Assembly (NCBI RefSeq): GCF_020510565.1
Contig: NZ_CP075189.1
Span: 2,402,501 to 2,466,500, forward strand
Length of the DNA: 64,000 nt
Direction of reading: 5' to 3'
Origin: Ferribacterium limneticum
GTDB taxonomy: Bacteria; Pseudomonadota; Gammaproteobacteria; Burkholderiales; Rhodocyclaceae
Shown here: positions 58,729 through 64,000 of the stretch, piece after piece
How positions within the stretch are numbered: position 1 is the first letter of the stretch
How the letters are laid out: every line of letters begins with the position of its first letter
Notes under the pieces: model-generated
What the model was told of the DNA's origin: nothing
Seen by the model: only the letters and a program-made list of their open reading frames with translations
Database searches by the model: none
Made by a program: the position numbers and the translations under genes

Positions 58729-58821
58729 ACGGTAAGACGCTCCAGATCGCGCATCCCCACCTCCGTTCGAGACCGTCCTCCTCCCTCTGCCGGTGGCACA
58801 AACAAACCTTTCCAGCCTATC

Positions 58822-58863
58822 CGACGGTCAACCGAAAAAAATACCTTAAATTGAAATCCGCAT
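58822..58863 (+). repeat. Dispersed ~40-bp repeat, copy 11 (intergenic)
   Basis: CCGACGGTCAACCGAAAAAA then CTTAAATTGAAATCCGC. It carries one base change in the core (CCGAA for CCGGAA). Confidence 0.82.
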
Positions 58864-58960
58864 CGCCCGGCCTGCGCTCGAATGTGACGTAGCGCCAGTC
58901 CATCGCCTACTTCTGCAACGAGTACGCCAGGCTCCGCGCCGGGCTACAGGACGGCAAAGC
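58852..58960 (+). pseudogene. Relic of a DUF2894-type gene
   Basis: Downstream of repeat copy 11 the plus strand reads, through one stop, KSAS, then QSIAYFCNEYARLRAGLQ. The intact DUF2894 gene reads KSAS, then KSVAIFRNEWSKLSTEQQ at the same distance from its own repeat copy. Nucleotide identity is also visible (GTCC-TCGCC, CTTC-GCAACGAGT). This looks like a decayed duplicate of the 3' part of that gene, repeat included. Confidence 0.45.
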
Positions 58961-58990
58961 AGCATCTGCTGTCCGCTGCTTTGCCGTTCG
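58952..58990. terminator. 13-bp inverted repeat upstream of the S51-like gene's 3' end
   Basis: ACGGCAAAGCAGC / GCTGCTTTGCCGT, perfect stem with an 11-base loop. It lies 19 bases past the stop of the minus-strand gene; no T tract follows. Confidence 0.55.
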
Positions 58991-59008
58991 CCGCAATGGC
59001 ACACAAAC

Positions 59009-59596
59009 TCAATAGACGCTACCGTTGGCATTCGTTGAAGTCATCACGCCGTTGTTAACGTTGATCTTGTAAGTCGTTGGTGCGCTGTTCGCCTGGAACT
59101 TTTTCACCTCGACGTTGGTAAACGTCAGCGGCGTTGCCGGTTCCACGGTGAGGCTGCTATTTGCCGAAGGCTTGAGAATGTAGGCCGCACCAAAGCTTTT
59201 GGGGTTGCTTACAGCCTTGATTGCTGGCGGTGTCGAGCAGGACATGTCTTCACACTCCAGCAGCAAAGCTGTTTCCTGATCGACGCCGATGGCCTGTGCC
59301 ACGCTGCTGTCTGCTTTGTTTTCGACGATCGTGCGCCCCAGGAAACTGATCAGCACCGCCGTACGCGAAAACAGCGGGTTGCTACGCGGCAAGGAACCAG
59401 GATTCGACTCGCAGGGCAGCGTACCGACGGGCTTTCCATGCTGGTAGACGCTGACTTTCGACTTGTTGGCAGCCTCAACCGGCCCGAAGGCGGCAGCAAG
59501 AAAGACCCCGCTGAGCGTTGCGGCCAACAACTTGAGCTTTGCCCCGGTGCTTCTACGTTGTTGTGAGGCGGCAAACATCTGTACTGGCGATTTCAA
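59009..59596 (-). CDS. Truncated cyanophycinase-like (S51) exported protein
   Basis: 195 residues with a signal-peptide-like N terminus (LLAATLSGVFLAAAFGPVEA). The body matches only the C-terminal part of secreted cyanophycinase-type peptidases: LFSRTAVLISFLGRT, AIGVDQETALLLE, GAAYILKPS, PLTFTNVEVKKF. The catalytic half with the Gly-x-Ser-Ala-Gly-type nucleophile is missing, so it should have no peptidase activity. It appears to be an internal deletion that joined the export signal to the C domain. The family call is mine from pattern. Confidence 0.6.
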   Translation of the reverse strand: MKSPVQMFAASQQRRSTGAKLKLLAATLSGVFLAAAFGPVEAANKSKVSVYQHGKPVGTLPCESNPGSLPRSNPLFSRTAVLISFLGRTIVENKADSSVAQAIGVDQETALLLECEDMSCSTPPAIKAVSNPKSFGAAYILKPSANSSLTVEPATPLTFTNVEVKKFQANSAPTTYKINVNNGVMTSTNANGSVY

Positions 59597-59932
59597 TTTA
59601 CGGTCCTTTCAAATGCGTGGTGGGAGGCTCAGGGCTTGGGCGAGAGGTCGATGTTCTGCTGGCTGCCTCGACGGCAGGATGACGATGCAATATTAGACCA
59701 CGGTTTCCTTTTCGGAGCCCTTCCTGTCCAGGGCACTAACAAGCCCCGGCCACCACTCCCACGGTCAACCGGAAAATTCGCCCAAAATTGAAATTTCCGT
59801 ATGGACGCCTTGCGCCTCTCCCAAGGGAACCAAAGCCGTCGCTTAGCATCGAAATTGCTTCAACCACGGCCAGTGCCGCGATTTACGACAAAATCGCCGG
59901 TGGCCGATGGAAAACCGACAAAGCCCATTTCG
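59597..59932. other. Intergenic region between the S51-like gene and selO
   Basis: About 336 bases holding repeat copy 12 and presumably the two divergent promoters, which I could not define. The selO frame stays open back to 59801, immediately after the repeat. Confidence 0.5.
59757..59799 (+). repeat. Dispersed ~40-bp repeat, copy 12 (intergenic, upstream of selO)
   Basis: CCCACGGTCAACCGGAAAAT then GCCCAAAATTGAAATTTCC. Confidence 0.88.
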
Positions 59933-61417
59933 ATGAACGCACCAGCTCCCCAATTTTTTGCCTTTGACAACACCTATGTCCGCGATCTGGAGGAGTTCTA
60001 CGTTCTCTGGAAGCCGACGCCGGCCAGCAAGCCGGTCCTGATCCGCCTCAACGATGAACTGGCTCGCGAATTGGGGGCCGATCCGGAAGCGCTGGCATCG
60101 CCGGCGGGGATCGATATTTTGGCGGGGAGCCTGGTGCCAGAAGGTGCCGAGCCGATTGCCCAGGCATACGCCGGCCACCAGTTCGGCCAGTTTTCGCCGC
60201 AGCTGGGCGATGGGCGGGCCTTGTTGCTCGGCGAGGTGATCGACCGCCACGGCGAGCGCCGCGACATTGCTTTCAAGGGTTCCGGCCGCACCCCGTTTTC
60301 GCGCAATGGCGACGGCAAATGCGCGCTCGGGCCGGCTCTGCGCGAATACATCATCAGCGAGGCGATGCACGCCCTGGGCATTCCGACCACCCGTTCGCTG
60401 GCCGTGGTGGCAACCGGCGACATGGTGCGCCGCGACCGCGCCCAGCCCGGCGCCGTGCTCACCCGTGTCGCCGCCAGCCATGTGCGCGTCGGCACCTTCC
60501 AGTACTTCGCCGCCCACCAAGGGCCGGAACAGGTCAGGCGCCTGGCCGATTACGTCATCGCCCGCCATTACCCGGCGCTGGCCGCCAGCCCGCAGCCCTA
60601 CCTCGACCTGCTGGCCGCCGTCGGCGAGCGGCAGGCCAACCTGGTCGCGCGCTGGCTCGGCGTCGGCTTCATCCACGGCGTCATGAACACCGACAACATG
60701 ACGCTGTCCGGCGAAACCATCGACTACGGCCCGTGTGCCTTCATGGAAACCTACAGCCCGGGCACCGTCTTTAGTTCCATCGACAGCGCCGGGCGCTACG
60801 CCTACGGCAAGCAGGCCGGCATCGCCCGCTGGAATCTGGCAAGGCTGGCCGAAACCCTGCTGCCGCTCATCGACGCCGACACGCAACGCGCGGTTGAAGC
60901 CGCCACCTCCGTCATCGACGCCCTGCCCGAGCGCCAGGCCGTGCACTGGCTGCGCGTTTTCCGCGCCAAGCTCGGCCTCGACGAAACCGGCGACGCCGAA
61001 GCCGACCGCGCCCTGATCGACGATTTCCTGCGCATCCTCAAGCAAAACCGACTCGACTTCACCGTCGCCTTCCGCGCCCTGTTCCACGCGGCGGCCGGCG
61101 ATGCCACGCGCCTCAACGCGCTAATGGCCGAAGCCACCGACTTCGCCGACTGGCAAACCCGCTGGCAGTCCCGCCAACAGACCCGTTCGCCCGAACTGCT
61201 CACCGCCATGCAACACGCCAACCCGTGCTACATCCCGCGCAACCATCGCGTCGAAGCCGCCCTCGATGCCGCCGTCGATCACAACGACCTGGCCCCCTTC
61301 GAACGCCTGCTCGCCGTCATCCGCGCCCCGTTCGACGAGCGCCTGGAAGACGCTGAATATGCCGAGCCGGCGCCGACCGAATTCACCACCGGCTACATGA
61401 CCTTCTGCGGCACCTGA
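59933..61417 (+). CDS. selO: Protein adenylyltransferase SelO (YdiU)
   Basis: Pseudokinase that transfers AMP to Ser/Thr/Tyr residues of proteins. 494 residues from ATG 59933 (MNAPAPQFFAFDNTYVRDLE); the frame is open from 59801 but the extension is not conserved in appearance. Family motifs: AYAGHQFGQFSPQLGDGRA, FKGSGRTPFSRNGDGKCALG, GVMNTDNMTLSGETIDYGPCAF and the C-terminal FTTGYMTFCGT; the last Cys is the residue that is selenocysteine in some eukaryotic SelO. It is flanked by direct repeat copies 12 and 13. Confidence 0.93.
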   Translation: MNAPAPQFFAFDNTYVRDLEEFYVLWKPTPASKPVLIRLNDELARELGADPEALASPAGIDILAGSLVPEGAEPIAQAYAGHQFGQFSPQLGDGRALLLGEVIDRHGERRDIAFKGSGRTPFSRNGDGKCALGPALREYIISEAMHALGIPTTRSLAVVATGDMVRRDRAQPGAVLTRVAASHVRVGTFQYFAAHQGPEQVRRLADYVIARHYPALAASPQPYLDLLAAVGERQANLVARWLGVGFIHGVMNTDNMTLSGETIDYGPCAFMETYSPGTVFSSIDSAGRYAYGKQAGIARWNLARLAETLLPLIDADTQRAVEAATSVIDALPERQAVHWLRVFRAKLGLDETGDAEADRALIDDFLRILKQNRLDFTVAFRALFHAAAGDATRLNALMAEATDFADWQTRWQSRQQTRSPELLTAMQHANPCYIPRNHRVEAALDAAVDHNDLAPFERLLAVIRAPFDERLEDAEYAEPAPTEFTTGYMTFCGT

Positions 61418-61425
61418 ACCCGCAT

Positions 61426-61470
61426 TCCCACGGTCAACCGGAAATTTTGCCCAAAATCGAAATCCCCGAA
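61426..61470 (+). repeat. Dispersed ~40-bp repeat, copy 13 (intergenic, selO-arsC)
   Basis: CCCACGGTCAACCGGAAATT then GCCCAAAATCGAAATCCCC. It ends 11 bases before the arsC-like start. Confidence 0.88.
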
Positions 61471-61481
61471 CCGCCCAAAAC

Positions 61482-61832
61482 ATGACCATCACCATCTACC
61501 ACAACAACCGCTGCGGCAAATCCCGCGACACCCTCGCCCTGCTCAAGGAAAAAGGCATCGAACCCGAGATCGTCGCCTACCTCGACACCCCGCCCGACGC
61601 CGCCACGCTGCGCAGCCTGCTCAAGAAACTCGGCTTCGCCGATGCCCGCGCCTTGATGCGCAAGGGCGAGGCCGAATACAAGGAACTCAATCTGGCCGAC
61701 CCGTCGCTTTCGCAAGATGCGCTGATTGACGCCATGGTCGCTAACCCCAAGCTGATCGAGCGGCCCATCGTCGTCAATGGCGACCACGCCGCCCTCGGCC
61801 GCCCGCCGGAAAACGTGCTGGCCATTCTGTAA
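61482..61832 (+). CDS. ArsC-family reductase (YfgD-like)
   Basis: 116 residues, thioredoxin-fold ArsC/Spx superfamily. Active-site Cys in [13 protein letters not shown], then [21 protein letters not shown] and the [17 protein letters not shown] motif with the conserved arginines. Close to glutaredoxin-dependent arsenate reductases and YfgD. No arsR, arsB or other arsenic gene lies nearby, so a resistance role is unproven. Confidence 0.85.
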   Translation: MTITIYHNNRCGKSRDTLALLKEKGIEPEIVAYLDTPPDAATLRSLLKKLGFADARALMRKGEAEYKELNLADPSLSQDALIDAMVANPKLIERPIVVNGDHAALGRPPENVLAIL

Positions 61833-61857
61833 GCCGCGCTTCGCAGATAGGCCGTTC

Positions 61858-61956
61858 AAACCCCTCCCCAGCCCTCCCCTTGTCAGGGGAGGGAGCCCGT
61901 CCGCACGCAGTTTGTGTTGTACTCCTCCCCTGACAAGGGGAGGCCGGGAGGGGTTT
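61858..61956. repeat. Nested palindromic repeat (REP-like pair)
   Basis: AAACCCCTCCC at 61858 pairs with GGGAGGGGTTT at 61946. Inside are two palindromic units, CTCCCCTTGTCAGGGGAG and CTCCCCTGACAAGGGGAG, in opposite orientation and separated by about 30 bases. The whole can fold into one large cruciform. It is unrelated to the 40-bp family. Confidence 0.75.
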
Positions 61957-62076
61957 CGGTCTTTTCAATTGAAATGGCTTCTCGGTTTTCAAAAGATCGT
62001 GGACAGCCTCTTAGAAGCCCGCCAACCAATCTCCCAGCCAGCTATACTGGCCGTATCCCGCTTGCCGGAGTTCTTC

Positions 62077-63576
62077 ATGCCTGCACCGTCCGAGCAGTTC
62101 GTCCTCGCGCTGGACCAGGGCACGACCAGTGCGCGCGCCATCCTGTTGGACCGTCAGGGCAACCTCCACGGCCTCGCCCAGCAGGAAATCACCCAGCATT
62201 ACCCGCAACCCGGCTGGGTCGAGCACGACGCCGATGAAATCTGGCAGGCGCAGCTTGCCGTCGCCCGCACCGTGCTGCGCGACAAAGGCATCTTGGCGAC
62301 GCAGATCGCCGCCGTCGGCATCACCAACCAGCGCGAAACCACCGTCCTCTGGGATCGCGCCACCGGCCAGCCGGTGCACCGCGCCATTGTCTGGCAGGAC
62401 CGGCGCACCGCCGGCATTTGCGACGACTTGACCGCCGCCGGCCACGCCGACCTTTTCCAGCAGCGCACCGGCCTCGTCCTCGATGCCTATTTCTCCGGCA
62501 CCAAGCTCAAGTGGCTGCTCGACCACATCCCCGGCGCCCGCATCCGGGCCGAGCGCGGCGAGCTGGCCTTCGGCACCATCGACAGCTGGCTGGCCTGGAA
62601 GCTGACCGGCGAGCACGTCTCCGACCCGTCGAACGCCTCGCGCACCCTGCTTTTCGATATCCACCGCCAATGCTGGGATGACGAGTTGCTGGCGCTGCTC
62701 GACATTCCCGCCGCCCTGCTGCCGCGCCTCGTCGCCAGCAGCGGCGAAATTGCGACGCTCAACGCCGAATGGCTGGGCGCCGCGATTCCGCTGGCTGGCA
62801 TGGCCGGCGACCAACAGGCCGCCACCTTCGGCCAAGCCTGCCTCGACATCGGCATGGCCAAGAACACCTACGGCACCGGCTGTTTCCTGCTCATGAATAC
62901 CGGCCAGCAGCCCATGGCCTCGCGGCATCGCCTGCTCACGACAGTCGGCTGGCAGCGCAACGGCAAAACCACCTACCTGCTCGAAGGCAGCGTCTTCATG
63001 GGCGGCGCCACCGTGCAATGGCTGCGCGACGGCCTCGGGCTGATCGCCAGCGCCGGCGAGGTCGAAACGCTGGCCGCGAGTGTGCCCGACAACGGCGGCG
63101 TCTACCTCGTGCCGGCCCACACCGGCCTCGGCGCGCCCTACTGGGATCCGACCGCGCGCGGCGCGCTGTTCGGCCTGACACGCGGCACCACCCGCGCCCA
63201 CATTGCCCGCGCCGCCCTCGAAGCCATCGCCTTCCAGAGCGCCGAGGTGCTGCAGGCCATGGAGAACGACGCCGGCCAGCCGATCCGGGAAGTCCGTGTC
63301 GACGGCGGCGCCGCCCGCAACGACCTGCTCATGCAGTTCCAGGCCGACCTGCTCGGCGTGCCCGTCGTGCGCCCGAAAGTCACCGAAACCACAGCCCTCG
63401 GTGCCGCTTATCTGGCCGGGCTGGCCGTCGGCTTCTGGCAGGATGAAGCCGAACTCAGCGCCCTGTGGCAGGCCGAACGCCGCTTCGAGCCGTCGATGGC
63501 CGATGACCAACGCGAAGCCCTGTTCGCCGACTGGCGCCGCGCCATCCAGCGCACCCTCGGCTGGGCAAAATCATGA
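62077..63576 (+). CDS. glpK: Glycerol kinase
   Basis: ATP-dependent phosphorylation of glycerol. ATG 62077 (CGGAG upstream) gives [20 protein letters not shown]; the frame stays open upstream through the palindromic repeat, but that part is not coding. 499 residues, family length. FGGY motifs: DQGTTS near residue 13, [25 protein letters not shown], and [23 protein letters not shown] at 62043 may be a -10 element without a good -35. It overlaps glpD (ATGA at 63573). Confidence 0.95.
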   Translation: MPAPSEQFVLALDQGTTSARAILLDRQGNLHGLAQQEITQHYPQPGWVEHDADEIWQAQLAVARTVLRDKGILATQIAAVGITNQRETTVLWDRATGQPVHRAIVWQDRRTAGICDDLTAAGHADLFQQRTGLVLDAYFSGTKLKWLLDHIPGARIRAERGELAFGTIDSWLAWKLTGEHVSDPSNASRTLLFDIHRQCWDDELLALLDIPAALLPRLVASSGEIATLNAEWLGAAIPLAGMAGDQQAATFGQACLDIGMAKNTYGTGCFLLMNTGQQPMASRHRLLTTVGWQRNGKTTYLLEGSVFMGGATVQWLRDGLGLIASAGEVETLAASVPDNGGVYLVPAHTGLGAPYWDPTARGALFGLTRGTTRAHIARAALEAIAFQSAEVLQAMENDAGQPIREVRVDGGAARNDLLMQFQADLLGVPVVRPKVTETTALGAAYLAGLAVGFWQDEAELSALWQAERRFEPSMADDQREALFADWRRAIQRTLGWAKS

Positions 63577-64000
63577 CCCGCGAAGACAAGCTCGCCACCC
63601 TGCGCGACCAACATCCTTGGGACGTCCTGATAATCGGCGGCGGCGCCAGCGGCCTTGGCGCGGCGGTCGATTCCGCAGCGCGCGGCTATCGCACGCTCCT
63701 CGTCGAAGCCCGTGATTTCGCCTCCGGCACCTCGATGTGCAGCACCAAGCTCATCCATGGCGGCGTGCGTTATCTGCGTCAGGGCGATATCGGCATGGTG
63801 CGCAACGCGCTGCGCGAACGCTCCTTCCTGCTCCGCAACGCGCCGCACCTCGTCCATCCGCTCGCCTTCATCATCCCGGCCTGGAATCAGATCGACCGCC
63901 TGATGTTCGCCGGTGGCCTCAAGCTCTACGACCTGCTCTCCGGCTGGCACAACCTGGCTTCCTCGCAGAGCCTGAACCGGCAGGAAGTCATCGCCGCCCT
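63573..64000 (+). CDS. glpD: Glycerol-3-phosphate dehydrogenase, N-terminal part (runs off the window)
   Basis: FAD enzyme oxidising glycerol 3-phosphate and reducing quinone at the membrane. 142 residues are visible: [20 protein letters not shown], the FAD motif [19 protein letters not shown], and [20 protein letters not shown], all typical of GlpD. Translationally coupled to glpK, together forming the glycerol catabolic route to dihydroxyacetone phosphate. Confidence 0.93.
   Translation, partial: MTREDKLATLRDQHPWDVLIIGGGASGLGAAVDSAARGYRTLLVEARDFASGTSMCSTKLIHGGVRYLRQGDIGMVRNALRERSFLLRNAPHLVHPLAFIIPAWNQIDRLMFAGGLKLYDLLSGWHNLASSQSLNRQEVIAA

Noticed and set aside
62011..63510. 499-residue open frame opposite glpK
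   Set aside because: Mirror frame of glpK, which carries all FGGY motifs.

Overview
The window looks like a chromosomal segment of a betaproteobacterium, most likely Rhodocyclales and close to Dechloromonas/Azonexus. This is inferred from gene order (rpmF-plsX-fabHDG-acpP-fabF, mucD-lepA-lepB-rnc-era-recO-pdxJ-acpS-nagZ, efp-earP, uvrC-pgsA-tRNA-Gly), moderately high G+C and protein character; I could not run a database search. Almost everything is housekeeping. There is no prophage, insertion sequence, CRISPR array or rRNA operon.

Layout. 1-5.6 kb: the start of rne (minus strand, leaving the window), then rluC, a HAD phosphatase, a Rieske protein and sppA (plus), an RsmI-like methylase and maf (minus), and yceD. 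5.6-11.1 kb: rpmF and the fatty-acid cluster plsX-fabH-fabD-fabG-acpP-fabF. 11.2-13.2 kb: a YgfX-like membrane protein converging on nadB. 13.3-23.5 kb: one long plus-strand run, rpoE-rseC-mucD-glutaredoxin-like-lepA-lepB-DUF4845-rnc-era-recO-pdxJ-acpS-nagZ. 23.5-28.3 kb: efp and its rhamnosyltransferase earP, then udg, uvrC and pgsA. 28.3-28.8 kb: tRNA-Gly, tRNA-Cys, tRNA-Gly and tRNA-Leu. 29.3-35.2 kb: the SOS mutagenesis cassette lexA-imuA-imuB-dnaE2 behind a LexA box. 35.2-48.1 kb: dgt, a thioesterase, ETF-ubiquinone oxidoreductase, fabI, a hybrid histidine kinase, ppiD, a MocR-type regulator with DUF2917, two tiny divergent SOS-box genes and an exported rhodanese. 48.2-52.2 kb: purL. 52.5-56.9 kb: a tight four-gene operon DUF3348 - DUF802 (MotA/ZorA-like) - MotB/OmpA-like - DUF2894. 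57-64 kb: an exported protein of unknown function, a truncated cyanophycinase-like protein, selO, an arsC-like gene, glpK and the start of glpD.

Two things stand out. First, a dispersed repeat of about 40 bp (core ACGGTCAACCGGAAAA, then an A-rich half ending near CAAAATTGAAATCC) occurs at least 13 times in both orientations. Seven copies are intergenic and six lie inside open reading frames, where four are read in the same frame as Thr-Val-Asn-Arg-Lys. Second, the DUF3348/DUF802/OmpA/DUF2894 operon encodes what looks like an uncharacterised proton-driven stator or rotary motor, with a four-helix MotA-like channel carrying a roughly 600-residue coiled tail. Smaller points include a divergent pair of small unknown proteins with two LexA boxes between them, an rpoE locus without rseA or rseB, a cyanophycinase-like protein lacking its catalytic half, and a perfect 10-bp dyad upstream of the rhodanese gene.
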